A stretch of 39,966 nucleotides of DNA from a virus. Positions 1-9,124 of the stretch are shown here, piece after piece. Location: positions 1 through 39,966 of the IMG/VR virus record IMGVR_UViG_3300000117_000050; one strand, written 5' to 3'. The position numbers and the translations under genes are program-made. The notes below the pieces were generated by a model. The model was not told the DNA's origin. It saw nothing but the letters and a program-made list of their open reading frames with translations, and ran no database searches. Every line of letters begins with the position of its first letter. The stretch's first letter is position 1.

Positions 1-870
1 GATAGCTTCCAAGTACTTTTGATTACTACAAAGTTTGTTCAGCTGGCGCGCCCAATCTCTTTTCGGATCAATAACTGGAAATCTAACATCAGTTCTTTTA
101 ATTAATACTACTGGGTCTTGTAGTTGGCGAGGATCTCTAGCTTCAACCATAAATGGCGAAAAAAAGTCACCAAGAAAAACGTGTTTACCATCCTTACGTT
201 TAGGGGTTGCACTAATACCAATTTTAATTTTTGCATTAAGAGAGTTTAAAGCAGTTGAGAACATTTCTGCAGGACAAAGATGCGCTTCATCTACTAGTAC
301 CATTGAAAAATGCTCACTCATTTCATCTCTTCGGTTGTAAACAGACTTATAAATACCAACTGTTACTTCTTGTATATCATATAAGCCATCACCAACCCTA
401 CCTATTTTAACACCTGGTATTTGTCTCTCAAGCTCTTCTATCCATTGTCTAAAAAGTAACTTTGTGTGAACTAGCACAAGGGTTTGAGTTTTATTACGAG
501 ATATAATTTCACAACCTGTAAATGTTTTGCCCCAGCCACAAGGTGCCTGAAGTATTCCTGATCTTGCTCTGCCTCGCTTGAAAAATTTATCTACTACCTC
601 TTCTTGTTCCCACCTAAGTTTTCCGACGAAATTTAAATCTGCTGTGGTTTGTGTAAAGTTTCTATTATCCTCTATCTCATCCCATTCTAGTTTATGATAA
701 GAATTAGATGGTACTATATAGTAATCTTCATCTTCAGAAATAGTAGTGAGAAACTCATCTCCATTATCGTATGTGTATAAAGATATTAATAGATCTTCAT
801 CATACACATCATCTTTTTTGATGTATATCTTCTCTGATAAATATATCTTTTTTACTTTAGCTTTTTTCAT
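1..870 (-). CDS. SF2 DEAD/DEAH-type helicase, C-terminus cut by window edge
   Basis: The start codon is at 870 and the frame runs open for 290 codons to base 1, so the C-terminal RecA-like domain is missing. Visible motifs, in order: Walker A APCGWGKT near residues 109-116, motif Ia region (LVLVHTK) near 131-137, DEAH box (VDEAH) near 193-197 and motif III SATP near 220-223. This order is that of superfamily 2 ATP-dependent DNA translocases of the UvsW/XPB/RecG-like type. The 80 residues before Walker A are acidic and resemble an N-terminal accessory region. It lies 8 bases after apt and is the last gene of the replication operon seen here. A role in branch migration, fork restart or recombination is inferred from family and context; the exact subfamily cannot be fixed without the C-terminal half. 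Confidence 0.9.
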   Translation of the reverse strand, partial: MKKAKVKKIYLSEKIYIKKDDVYDEDLLISLYTYDNGDEFLTTISEDEDYYIVPSNSYHKLEWDEIEDNRNFTQTTADLNFVGKLRWEQEEVVDKFFKRGRARSGILQAPCGWGKTFTGCEIISRNKTQTLVLVHTKLLFRQWIEELERQIPGVKIGRVGDGLYDIQEVTVGIYKSVYNRRDEMSEHFSMVLVDEAHLCPAEMFSTALNSLNAKIKIGISATPKRKDGKHVFLGDFFSPFMVEARDPRQLQDPVVLIKRTDVRFPVIDPKRDWARQLNKLCSNQKYLEAI

Positions 871-878
871 GTTTATGC

Positions 879-1400
879 TCAATCATTATATTCAACCCCT
901 GCATATACTGGTATACCTCTATCTCGTATTTTACTAGATCCTAATAAAAAAGGTAAATCTACTAAACAACTAACAGCGATAACTTTGCCTCCTAATTCTT
1001 GGACAATATCGATCGCAGCATTCACTGTTCCTCCTGTAGCTATTAGATCATCAATGATAACTACATTATCATCCATCTCTATAGAGTCAGATTTTATCTC
1101 AAGATTAGCAGTCCCATACTCTAAATCGTATGACTTTGACTTAACAGGGGGAGGTAATTTACCTGCTTTACGTGCTAATATTAAGGGTTTTCTACTTCTG
1201 TCTGCTAATACAGATGCAAAAATAAATCCTCTTGCGTCTATGCCCATAACTTTATCTACTCCTATTGAACCAATAGAATTATAAATAAAATTATTCGCCT
1301 CTCTAAAGCCTTGAGCATGTTGACAAAGACTAGCTATACATTTAAAGTCTATTCCTTTTACAGGAAAATCTTTATATCGTTTTATATATTGTTTAATCAT
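879..1400 (-). CDS. apt: Adenine phosphoribosyltransferase
   Basis: Apt makes AMP and pyrophosphate from adenine and PRPP in the cytoplasm, salvaging purine. The 173 residues match the bacterial family in length (about 170-185). Family hallmarks are the ARGF segment near residues 56-59, the flexible-loop region with RKAGKLP near 77-83, YDLEYGT near 91-97, and the PRPP-binding loop IIDDLIATGGT near 115-125. The ATG at 1400 shares a base with the stop of the upstream 163-residue gene, so the two are probably translationally coupled. Together with guaC at 35.3-36.3 kb it would raise adenine nucleotides, which an AT-rich phage needs. It does not look truncated. Confidence 0.95.
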   Translation of the reverse strand: MIKQYIKRYKDFPVKGIDFKCIASLCQHAQGFREANNFIYNSIGSIGVDKVMGIDARGFIFASVLADRSRKPLILARKAGKLPPPVKSKSYDLEYGTANLEIKSDSIEMDDNVVIIDDLIATGGTVNAAIDIVQELGGKVIAVSCLVDLPFLLGSSKIRDRGIPVYAGVEYND

Positions 1401-1891
1401 TATATCCTCGCATAAACTGTTTTTATTGGTTCATAAGAAAACTCTTTTAAATACCACTCATTATCAACTTTTACAAGAGTGCCGAATATATCCTCGTTCA
1501 ACTCTAATTTTTCTTTTGTAGGAATTTCAAAAGGGTAAGAGACCTTATGTACCCACACCAAGTTTTCATTTACTTTTGTAATTTTAGCACAACGAACAGA
1601 GGCAACAAGTGATTTTGATAAATCATGAGGATTGGCTTCGCTATCCATTCCCCATTTACAACCGCTATATATTAGCTCTTGGAGATTTTTACAGGTATAA
1701 TCAAATTTTAATCTGTGATCCATTTGAGCAAGTCTTGCAAAATAATCTCCGTTTAATCTTTTATCATCAACACTTTCAAGATGTCCTGTATATGTTCTTT
1801 GTACTTGTATTTTATGTAAGTCATATACAACATTCCATGGCTTATGTTTGATTCCGAAAAATGGGTACTTTATATTAGAAAATTTATTCAT
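1400..1891 (-). CDS. Conserved-looking phage protein of unknown function, 163 aa
   Basis: I do not recognise this protein. It is soluble, rich in Lys, Asn and aromatic residues, with no signal peptide, membrane segment or obvious nucleotide-binding motif. The N-terminus contains a PFFGIKHKPWNVVYD-like segment. It sits between a 70-residue orphan (4-base overlap at 1888-1891) and apt (1-base overlap at 1400), so it is translated as part of the replication operon. Gene spacing and coding-style sequence make it a real gene; a function in replication or nucleotide metabolism is only suggested by position. Confidence 0.75.
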   Translation of the reverse strand: MNKFSNIKYPFFGIKHKPWNVVYDLHKIQVQRTYTGHLESVDDKRLNGDYFARLAQMDHRLKFDYTCKNLQELIYSGCKWGMDSEANPHDLSKSLVASVRCAKITKVNENLVWVHKVSYPFEIPTKEKLELNEDIFGTLVKVDNEWYLKEFSYEPIKTVYARI

Positions 1892-2100
1892 TTTCTTTTA
1901 GCCCACTCCTCCTCAAATCCTTTATCATCTGCTTCTTCATTATACCATACTCTTTTAAAGTAACTATCATAACAAGCTATTACAGTTTCTTCATCAATAT
2001 TAATGTGACCTTTTACTATCCAAAATATTCTATACTTTTCCTTAAGAAACTTTTTCCACTGAGTCTCTAATCCCAGTATTACAGGTTCGTCATACCTCAT
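1888..2100 (-). CDS. Small hypothetical protein, 70 aa
   Basis: Short acidic/basic mixed protein with no recognised motif. Its ATG overlaps the stop of the DNA polymerase gene (2097-2100) in an ATGA junction, and its own stop overlaps the next gene by 4 bases. Such coupled junctions on both sides argue that it is translated. It has several Trp residues and a charged C-terminus ending EEWAKRK. No function is proposed. Confidence 0.7.
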   Translation of the reverse strand: MRYDEPVILGLETQWKKFLKEKYRIFWIVKGHINIDEETVIACYDSYFKRVWYNEEADDKGFEEEWAKRK

Positions 2101-4352
2101 TGCTCAGTGAGGTCACCCCAACTTGGCCCAATTTCGAAATCTACTTTAATAGGGCATTTTGGAATTGATAGTCCTCTATCTGTTTGAATACACTTTCTAG
2201 CATTTTCAATATATTCATCTACTAAATCTTCTCTAACTTCTGATACGATTGAGTCATGAACAACAGTAAAAGGCTTAATATCATCTGTATACTTTTTATG
2301 TTCTATCCATTTAACTAAATCAATTACACCTAAAATATTTATATCTGATGCTACTGACTGAACTAAGAAGTTTACCCCTGAACGAATTGCGTGCTGAGAA
2401 ACTCCTCTGTTTGGAGATTTAGCTTCAGGTAGTCTACGTTTTCTACCGAAGAAAGAGTAGATAAAAGCATGATTTTCAATTTGTCGGTTTGAAGAGTCAA
2501 TAAACTTTTTAAGTGAACGAGCTTCGTTAAAATACTTTTGAATAAATTGTTTTGATTGAGCACTAGTAATTTCTTCTCCTGCCTTAGCATCTTTATTAAC
2601 AGTTTCTGCTATTTTCGCAGGTCCCGCTTGATACATGATTCCGAAAGTAATAGCTTTTGCGTATTGTCTCTCATTTGGGTGGAGTTTTTTAACATCGTTA
2701 ACTTCACATGATAAATTGAACATTTGTTTCGCAACATACGAGTGAAAGTCAAGTTTATCAATAAAAGCTTTTTGCAGAAACTGATCACCACTAAGCATAG
2801 CTGCATAATAAACCTCTGCAGTACCAAGATCACATTGTACAATTTTGTAACCAGGCCTAGCTTTAAATAGTTTTTTGATATCTTTGTTATCTCTCGGTAT
2901 ATTTTGGTAGTTGAGATTCCCACTACTACTAAGGCGACCACTGGTGGTCCCATGAATATTAAAGCCACTTCTAAGCCTTCCATCACGATCTACTCCATTT
3001 TTGATATTTGAAATATAAGTACCAGCCATCTTAGATTTTTCTCTAAGTTCTAGTACTGCTTCAGATAAAGGATGCCCAAGATTTGATAATACTTCTTTAT
3101 CAACTGACCAAGCACCTGTCTCTGTTTTTTTGGTTGGTTTTAGTTTTATAATATTAAAAAAGAGATCTCTAAGCTGCATAGTTGAGTTTGGATTAAAAGT
3201 TTTTTCATATACTCTTTCAAAACGTTGAACTGCCTCATGAGTGTTTATCTCTTCTAAACATTCTTCTACATCAATTTGGTATTGTTCTGCTAACCATGTA
3301 ACTTGTTCTATATTGATAGGCCCACCGTTCTTTTCTAGAGTTTTCATAGCATGAGTTGCAGGCATTAGAATATTATTATATAAATCATTAAATTCTTCAC
3401 TTTTTTCAACAAGAGGTCTAAACTTACCATATAATTGAAAGGTTGCATCAGCATCTTTACAAGCATAAGGAGCTAAAATGTCGCTTGGTAACATACCATA
3501 ATTAAAATCTGCTAGTTTTACTTTATTTTTCCTAGCCCATGATTTTTTATAGTCATCTAATTCTCTTTCATAATCTCCTAAATCTGTAAATCTAAGTGCT
3601 AAAGGCTTAAGACCATGAGTTCCGACAGACTCTTCTAAGCAATAATGTAATAACATTGTGTCTTCATACTGTGGAAATTGAAATCCCATCTCAGTTTCCA
3701 TATAATTTGTATCAAACTTAGCATTATGAAAAATACATAATTTGTTTACAAATAAGTCATGAAACCATTGTTTATGTTTATTAACTATATCTACCGATAC
3801 ATATATACCTTGATGAGGTCTTGTAGATATAGCAATACCTAGAATTGTACCAGTGTGAGGAGATACAGAAGTAGTTTCAATATCCACTACTAGTTTCTCT
3901 GCGTCTTCTAACTGATCTTTATATTGACTAAACTGTTCTTCAGTTTCTATAAAACAATAGTCTTTCTCAGCTTGCTTACCTACGTCTTCGCCTTGTAAAA
4001 GTTTTGGAATTTGTAAAAAGGCTTTTTTAATATCATCTTGTAATTGTGGTTTGATGATAGTTATATTAGGATGCATAATAGGTAAATACTTTTTTTCTAA
4101 GAAAACCCCATTATATTTTTGTATGCCTGTCATACCTGCAACATATTTTAAAGAATCAGCGCCTATAGGAGCTAATATTTTGTAATTATCTAATTCCGTC
4201 ATTTCTAAATCAATATCTTTTTTTAGAATTTTTTCTTTTCTACCAGAATGTAAATATTTTACATCGTAATCTACATCTTTTAAGTATTTATCAATTATTT
4301 TATTTGCATCTTTTTCTATAGCACTTGCAAATACAAAACACACATCATTCAT
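2097..4352 (-). CDS. polA: Family A DNA polymerase with 3'-5' exonuclease
   Basis: Replicative polymerase of 751 residues. The DEDDy exonuclease domain shows Exo I VVDIETT (D157, E159), Exo II FHNAKFD (N210, D214) and Exo III Y296-x3-D300. The polymerase domain shows motif A CDLGTAEV (D508), motif B RQYAKAITFG (R562, K566, F570) and motif C VVHDS (H699, D700). There is no 5'-3' exonuclease domain, as in T7-type phage enzymes. F570 aligns with Pol I Phe762, a residue variant reported to associate with virulent phages. Two deviations stand out: motif A reads DLGTAEV instead of the usual DYSQIELR type, and motif B continues FGIMYQ where YG is usual. It overlaps dadA upstream and a 70-codon gene downstream. 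Confidence 0.97.
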   Translation of the reverse strand: MNDVCFVFASAIEKDANKIIDKYLKDVDYDVKYLHSGRKEKILKKDIDLEMTELDNYKILAPIGADSLKYVAGMTGIQKYNGVFLEKKYLPIMHPNITIIKPQLQDDIKKAFLQIPKLLQGEDVGKQAEKDYCFIETEEQFSQYKDQLEDAEKLVVDIETTSVSPHTGTILGIAISTRPHQGIYVSVDIVNKHKQWFHDLFVNKLCIFHNAKFDTNYMETEMGFQFPQYEDTMLLHYCLEESVGTHGLKPLALRFTDLGDYERELDDYKKSWARKNKVKLADFNYGMLPSDILAPYACKDADATFQLYGKFRPLVEKSEEFNDLYNNILMPATHAMKTLEKNGGPINIEQVTWLAEQYQIDVEECLEEINTHEAVQRFERVYEKTFNPNSTMQLRDLFFNIIKLKPTKKTETGAWSVDKEVLSNLGHPLSEAVLELREKSKMAGTYISNIKNGVDRDGRLRSGFNIHGTTSGRLSSSGNLNYQNIPRDNKDIKKLFKARPGYKIVQCDLGTAEVYYAAMLSGDQFLQKAFIDKLDFHSYVAKQMFNLSCEVNDVKKLHPNERQYAKAITFGIMYQAGPAKIAETVNKDAKAGEEITSAQSKQFIQKYFNEARSLKKFIDSSNRQIENHAFIYSFFGRKRRLPEAKSPNRGVSQHAIRSGVNFLVQSVASDINILGVIDLVKWIEHKKYTDDIKPFTVVHDSIVSEVREDLVDEYIENARKCIQTDRGLSIPKCPIKVDFEIGPSWGDLTEQ

Positions 4353-5553
4353 TTATTATCTCCGTTATTTGTCTAGCTGTATACGCACTTAATGTCCACC
4401 CTAAATGTCCATGTCCTGTATTATACCAAACATTAGGGTGTTTGCCAACTTTAACTATCGGCATCATGTTAGGAGTCATAGGACGTAAACCTGCCCATGA
4501 CTTGTAATCTCGTAGCTCTAATTTTGGGAAATACTCTCTAACCCAGTTCATTAAAGGCGTGATTCTATCTATTCTAATATCTCTATTTTGGCCATTAAAT
4601 TCAGCTGTTCCAGCAACTCTGAATACACTTCCTAATGTAGAGGTAACTATTTTAGCTTCATCATCTAATAAAGAAACTTTAGGAGCATGTTCTTCTTGCC
4701 CTTTTATATTTATACTAACCGAGTAACCTTTTACTGGGTATATAGGTATATTATCACCTAATTCCTTACCTATTTTCTTTGAGTATACTCCCCCACAAAT
4801 TACAAGACCTTCATAATGTAAGTCATTTTTATTTCTATCAGTGAGTCTCCATCTTTTCTTATTACGGCTTAATCCCAGACAGGCTTTATTATACCAATCA
4901 ATTCTAGTGTCATATCTAAACTTAACACCCATAGTTTCACATTTCTTAGCTAGATTATAACAGAACTTGTGTATATCTCCAACTCCGTCATAGCTAGTAT
5001 ACATACCCCCAACAATACCGTCTGCTTTTAGTGTAGGCTCTTTTAGCTTAACCATATTTTCATTTATTACACTACGATGTAAACCTCCAGATTTATATAA
5101 CTCGTTTACCTTTTTTGCATGATTATACTCTTTTTCACTCTTGTATATGTGCATAATTCCACAATCACTTCTATCATATTCGATATCTTCAAATTCTGTT
5201 CTCATAATACGAATAGAGTGCATTGCCATTTCAGTAGTGGTCATTGTATTTTCTTTGGCGTGTTTAATATTAGCTATAAATTGCAACAACCATTTATATT
5301 TTGCGAAATCTAAATCATAACGCATTTTAAGTGGTGCATCTCTCTTAAAAGACCAGGCTATACCTTTAGCAACATTTGCCCATGAGTTCCACACTTCTGA
5401 GTTCGAGGCTGACAGTTGACCTCCATTTGCGTGCGATGCAAGCATTGCGGGATGCATGTTTGCATCTATAACAGTGACTTTGTGCCCTGACTGTCGTAAA
5501 AAATACGCAGTTGTCACTCCTGTTATTCCTGCTCCAATTACTGCTAATTTCAT
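4345..5553 (-). CDS. dadA: DadA-like FAD-dependent D-amino-acid dehydrogenase
   Basis: A flavoprotein of the DAO/DadA family, which oxidises D-amino acids to 2-oxo acids and ammonia and passes electrons to the respiratory chain. The N-terminus has the FAD-binding GxGxxG fold (AVIGAGITGVTTAYFL, residues 4-19) followed by an acidic strand end (VIDA). The C-terminus carries the family signature AGLRPMTPNMMPIV and WYNTGHGHLGWT. Length (402) is close to the family's 415-435. It is wedged between primase (4-base overlap, 5550-5553) and DNA polymerase (8-base overlap), so it is expressed with replication proteins. In a phage it is best seen as an auxiliary metabolic gene; the substrate (D-Ala from peptidoglycan, or another secondary amine) is not shown by the sequence. 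Confidence 0.9.
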   Translation of the reverse strand: MKLAVIGAGITGVTTAYFLRQSGHKVTVIDANMHPAMLASHANGGQLSASNSEVWNSWANVAKGIAWSFKRDAPLKMRYDLDFAKYKWLLQFIANIKHAKENTMTTTEMAMHSIRIMRTEFEDIEYDRSDCGIMHIYKSEKEYNHAKKVNELYKSGGLHRSVINENMVKLKEPTLKADGIVGGMYTSYDGVGDIHKFCYNLAKKCETMGVKFRYDTRIDWYNKACLGLSRNKKRWRLTDRNKNDLHYEGLVICGGVYSKKIGKELGDNIPIYPVKGYSVSINIKGQEEHAPKVSLLDDEAKIVTSTLGSVFRVAGTAEFNGQNRDIRIDRITPLMNWVREYFPKLELRDYKSWAGLRPMTPNMMPIVKVGKHPNVWYNTGHGHLGWTLSAYTARQITEIINE

Positions 5554-6407
5554 CGAATGTAATCCTTTGCTTGTATTAAGTTTAAATCACCTGGATCTAC
5601 TCCTATCGGTAATTTTATGTTTCTTGAGACAATATTTCTTGAGTCTAGTAACCCTGCTATCTTATTCGCCGCCATTTGGCCTGGGGCATCAGGGTCCATT
5701 AGTATATCAACCTTTGTTACGCCAATCCTATCTAATATTTCTAATTTATGTTTACCAAAGTTAGCTGCACCGAATATACACATAGTATTTTTATATCCTA
5801 GTTGCCACATATTTAACATATCAAATATTCCTTCGACTAAAATAACATAATTAGTATTTTTAATCTTATCTAACGGAAATAAAATATTACCTACACGACC
5901 ATTTTTTGGTTGTCTGTAATATTTTGATTTTCCTGTAACTGACTTCATTAATCTTCCTTCTATAAATTTAAGTTTACCAAATTGATAGACGGGAAAGCAA
6001 ATATAATCTTGAAACCCCATCTGCTCTGTTGTAAACGCTTGAAATTCTTTCATTGTTCTTGCATCTATATTTTTAAATTCACCAACATACACCTGTCGTT
6101 CAGAAGGAATCCTAATATCATCTGCCTCTATAACATTTCTAATTTTATCTCGTAATTTTTTAATTTTATAAGGTTGTTTACTATCAACATCCAATATAAC
6201 TGTTTCACCTATAGATTTCATGAATTTAGTTATACCACCACTAAAATCACAACTCCAACAATGGAATACATTTTTCTCAAGATTATATGAAAGACTAGGA
6301 GATTTGTCTGTATGTTCTCCGCTAGTACAAGAGATTAAAATTTCTGTAGGATTATTAGTTTTTTTATATTCTATCCCTCTACTGTCCAGTAATTCTACTA
6401 GATCCAT
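5550..6407 (-). CDS. DnaG/T7-type primase (zinc-binding plus TOPRIM)
   Basis: Synthesises RNA primers for replication. The N-terminus has a CHC2-type zinc ribbon with candidate ligands C27, H32, C50 and C53. A TOPRIM domain follows with LVEGIFD (E192) and DPDAPGQ (D238, D240), the metal-binding acidic residues of primases. At 285 residues it lacks a helicase domain, unlike T7 gp4. The helicase is a separate gene upstream with one small ORF between them, so this looks like a split primase-helicase system. The start at 6407 overlaps the preceding 66-codon gene by 10 bases and its stop overlaps dadA. Confidence 0.93.
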   Translation of the reverse strand: MDLVELLDSRGIEYKKTNNPTEILISCTSGEHTDKSPSLSYNLEKNVFHCWSCDFSGGITKFMKSIGETVILDVDSKQPYKIKKLRDKIRNVIEADDIRIPSERQVYVGEFKNIDARTMKEFQAFTTEQMGFQDYICFPVYQFGKLKFIEGRLMKSVTGKSKYYRQPKNGRVGNILFPLDKIKNTNYVILVEGIFDMLNMWQLGYKNTMCIFGAANFGKHKLEILDRIGVTKVDILMDPDAPGQMAANKIAGLLDSRNIVSRNIKLPIGVDPGDLNLIQAKDYIR

Positions 6408-6598
6408 TTTCTGTTTCCTAGTAAAACTCGTTTAGCTTTATTCATAAAAATTATCTGATCGTTATCTAACCCAGCATAAAATCTTAACAGTTTTAAATAA
6501 CTATCCCAAGCAGTTTGCGCAATTATCTTATCTTTCATGTGTTGATTAGTTTTTAGTAAGGTTATTAGTTCTTCAATATTTTTTTGTACTATACTCAT
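6398..6598 (-). CDS. Small helical protein between helicase and primase, 66 aa
   Basis: Predicted mostly helical and charged, with no recognised domain. It starts in an ATGA overlap with the helicase stop (6595-6598) and overlaps the primase start by 10 bases, so it is translated with both. Position between the two partners suggests an accessory or linker role in the primosome. That is inference only. Confidence 0.7.
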   Translation of the reverse strand: MSIVQKNIEELITLLKTNQHMKDKIIAQTAWDSYLKLLRFYAGLDNDQIIFMNKAKRVLLGNRKWI

Positions 6599-7983
6599 AA
6601 ATCTTGTGACCTTTCTTGTTTATCTGATCCGAATTTTACTGCGTTATGGGGTTTTTCATTAATTACGTTTGAGGTGTTTGGATTGATTTTTACACAACTC
6701 CAATCCATTAATACATCAAAACTCATATGCTTACCGTTTCTCATTTTTGTTGTGTGTATTGATATTTTACTTTCTAACTCTCTGTCTTCTCCCTCAGCTG
6801 GAGGAAAAAAGTTAAAACTACGATCTGCAGAATCAAGTATACCTTTTGCAAACCTAGCTTCTCCTGTAGCATCTATTTGATATGGAGAAATCATTGTTAA
6901 ATCATACTTTCTTGATAGACCTTTTAGGTTATCTGCTATTGTGATTTGTGTTTTCCAATCTTTTTGATCATCATGTTTTACAATATTTATATAATCAACA
7001 ACTGCCATATTATAATCTGGATACTTAGAAGAAAACATATTACAATAATGATCTATTCTATTAAGAGTTAGCGACTCATCATCTATCATAAATAACCTAT
7101 GATCTTTTAAGCCTGGTCGTTCTATCTTCACTCTTTTTTCAAAATTTTTAAAATCTTTTGTATATTCTAATTCTTTTATCATCTTATCTATTTTGTCTGA
7201 AGGTTTGTAAAAGTTTTCAAACTTTGCTTTAGCCATTTGTATTTTTTGTTTATCATTAAGTTTATTCCTAAAAATATCTAAAAATGGAACACCAGAAATA
7301 ATAGATAATACTCTATCATAAACTTCTTTATACCTCATCTCGATTGTAAAGAACGCTACAGTATTTCCTTGTAAAAATCTATTGAGGGCTAAGTTAAGCG
7401 ATATAATAGATTTACCAGAGCCTCTTCTACCTCCTAGTAATACCAGCTCCTGTGTAGCAAACCCTCCGTTTATTGCGTCAAATTCATTTGATAATCCTGA
7501 TGGATATATTTTAAAATCGTCTTCGTTTGGAAAAAATTCTAGCTCTGCAACATCGTAGAGTTCATCATCATGGGGTATAGCCTGATTCAAGTGTAATAGA
7601 TGATTTTGGAATTTGTCAACAATTTCTACTTTTTCTAAATCTTCAAGTTGATCAACGAATTTATCCATAAAATTAATTGTTTCATCACGAATGTAAAAGT
7701 CTTGTAACTGTGCAACTAAGAATTCATCTTGTATTTGGTCATTACTATTATCGTCTGCACAAATTTGATTTTCTATATACTCTTGTAATCCTGTATCTTT
7801 TCTTATAGTAAGAATCTCATCAGTCGACGGTAGACGAGTATTTGCCTTATAAAAAGACTTAATCTTTTCATATAAAACAAAATTAATACCTGTAAAATAT
7901 TGATTTAGTAATTTAGAATAAAGGTCGTTACTCTGCGTATCAAGTAATCTACGCAGAGTGAGTTTTTGTAAATCTATTGCCAT
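6595..7983 (-). CDS. DnaB-like replicative DNA helicase
   Basis: RecA-fold hexameric helicase, 462 residues. Walker A is GRRGSGKS (185-192) and Walker B ends in VVVD-type hydrophobics followed by D330 (MAVVDYIN). The SGLSNEFDAINGGF segment (162-175) just before Walker A is typical of DnaB/T4 gp41 C-terminal domains, and FFTIEM near 211-216 matches motif 1a. The first 150 residues would form the N-terminal primase-contact domain. The ATG shares one base with the stop of the HTH gene (TAATG at 7981-7985). It should unwind the fork and work with the primase two genes downstream. Confidence 0.93.
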   Translation of the reverse strand: MAIDLQKLTLRRLLDTQSNDLYSKLLNQYFTGINFVLYEKIKSFYKANTRLPSTDEILTIRKDTGLQEYIENQICADDNSNDQIQDEFLVAQLQDFYIRDETINFMDKFVDQLEDLEKVEIVDKFQNHLLHLNQAIPHDDELYDVAELEFFPNEDDFKIYPSGLSNEFDAINGGFATQELVLLGGRRGSGKSIISLNLALNRFLQGNTVAFFTIEMRYKEVYDRVLSIISGVPFLDIFRNKLNDKQKIQMAKAKFENFYKPSDKIDKMIKELEYTKDFKNFEKRVKIERPGLKDHRLFMIDDESLTLNRIDHYCNMFSSKYPDYNMAVVDYINIVKHDDQKDWKTQITIADNLKGLSRKYDLTMISPYQIDATGEARFAKGILDSADRSFNFFPPAEGEDRELESKISIHTTKMRNGKHMSFDVLMDWSCVKINPNTSNVINEKPHNAVKFGSDKQERSQDL

Positions 7984-8756
7984 TAAGCCGCCTTGACAGG
8001 AAAAAGTTGGTCACGAGTAGCATTTACATAGCCTCCGTGATCGCCTTGTCTATATAGTAGGTAAGATTCCCTACCTGTTTCTTCTATTATTCTACTAACA
8101 TTATTACGTTTATGCAAGAAAGCACTTAACTTACGTGTCGGCAAAACCTCTCCTTCAATCATCCAATAAATCTCGTAGTGAACTCCCTCAGTAGGTTCTG
8201 AATATCTACCTGCCTTGCCATTGGCCCCAGGTTTAAAAGGGTATATTTCGATGTATTTTTGATAACCGTTTTCATAGGTATCAATCCATTCTTCATCATA
8301 AACTTCTTTTACTACTGCAAAAGTATTTTCTTTTGCTAAAAACACTTTATCTCCAGTTCTAAATCTTACTTCAAGATCTTGTATAACATGCTCGACATTA
8401 GCTGCTTTACCTTTACCTCTGGCACGTATAGGCACATTCATCTCTATTAAAATATTTTTAATTCTTTGAGGCGAAATATAATATGTCTTAGCTAAGGAAG
8501 ATTGAGTATCTCCATTAAGATAAGAGTCTGCTATGGATTTCTTTTCTTCACTAGTAAACTTCTTGAGACGCGCCTTCTTTTTTAGGGCAGCTTCCTTGTC
8601 AATATTATTATGAAATTCTTGAATGATATTATCAAGTCTTTTGGTATTATATGCTATACCTAGATGTTCGCAGACTTGTTTCTTAGTCTTTTTTGCTTTT
8701 AACATCCAAATAGCTTGTCGGATTTTGGCTTCCGATATGCCTGTTGCTTTTGCCAT
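7983..8756 (-). CDS. HTH DNA-binding protein, first gene of replication operon
   Basis: I start this at 8756 because an AGGAG Shine-Dalgarno lies 5 bases upstream and a good promoter ends at 8779; a longer frame to 8807 would begin inside that promoter. The 257-residue protein has two N-terminal helix-turn-helix-like stretches: residues about 10-40 (KIRQAIWMLKAKKTKKQV) and about 70-115 (a recognition helix near SPQRIKNILIEM). The middle and C-terminal parts look like a beta-rich domain (RTGDKVFLAKENTFAVVKEV). It could be the operon regulator or an origin-binding protein; nothing visible decides this. Confidence 0.8.
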   Translation of the reverse strand: MAKATGISEAKIRQAIWMLKAKKTKKQVCEHLGIAYNTKRLDNIIQEFHNNIDKEAALKKKARLKKFTSEEKKSIADSYLNGDTQSSLAKTYYISPQRIKNILIEMNVPIRARGKGKAANVEHVIQDLEVRFRTGDKVFLAKENTFAVVKEVYDEEWIDTYENGYQKYIEIYPFKPGANGKAGRYSEPTEGVHYEIYWMIEGEVLPTRKLSAFLHKRNNVSRIIEETGRESYLLYRQGDHGGYVNATRDQLFPVKAA

Positions 8757-8778
8757 GAATACTCCTGTGATTTTCTTT

Positions 8779-8807
8779 ATTATAATAAAAGTCAAGCAGT
8801 TTGGCAA
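8779..8807 (-). promoter_or_regulatory. Sigma70-like promoter of the replication operon
   Basis: On the minus strand TTGCCA (8807-8802) is followed after exactly 17 bases by a perfect TATAAT (8784-8779). The start codon of the HTH gene lies 22 bases beyond the -10 box, with AGGAG in between. This should drive HTH, helicase, primase, dadA, polymerase, apt and the SF2 helicase as one unit. Confidence 0.7.
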
Positions 8808-8815
8808 TAATTATC

Positions 8816-9124
8816 TTAGTGAGTTATGAGATCATCGTCTGTATAATATAAATCTGACCATACGTTTCTTATTAAACCAGTTTGGGTATACACTATTATA
8901 AACTTTTCATTAAAGAACCTATTAGATCTATACATTTTTTCTACATAAAAGGAACTAACGTAATTTTCTAATATATCCTTAAATTGAGCTGAGTTTTCGT
9001 CTATTTTAGGGTAAAACTTTTTAGCTAATTTTGTGAAATACAGAGATTTTGCCTCTGGATGTAGAGACAAAACATGATCTAAAGCCTCTTCAGGTATATT
9101 TTCTAAAATAAATTCTTCAGCCAT
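8816..9124 (-). CDS. Hypothetical protein, 102 aa
   Basis: An acidic, aromatic-rich soluble protein without a motif I can name. Its start overlaps the Smr gene stop by 8 bases and it ends about 10 bases before the -35 box of the replication promoter, so it is the last gene of the amidinotransferase/Smr group. No signal peptide or membrane segment is seen. Confidence 0.7.
   Translation of the reverse strand: MAEEFILENIPEEALDHVLSLHPEAKSLYFTKLAKKFYPKIDENSAQFKDILENYVSSFYVEKMYRSNRFFNEKFIIVYTQTGLIRNVWSDLYYTDDDLITH

Noticed and set aside
35-340. Plus-strand 101-codon open frame
   Set aside because: Antisense to the SF2 helicase, whose motifs are clear, and has no ribosome-binding site.
2609-2986. 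Minus-strand 125-codon open frame inside polA
   Set aside because: Lies in another frame of a gene with complete polymerase motifs.
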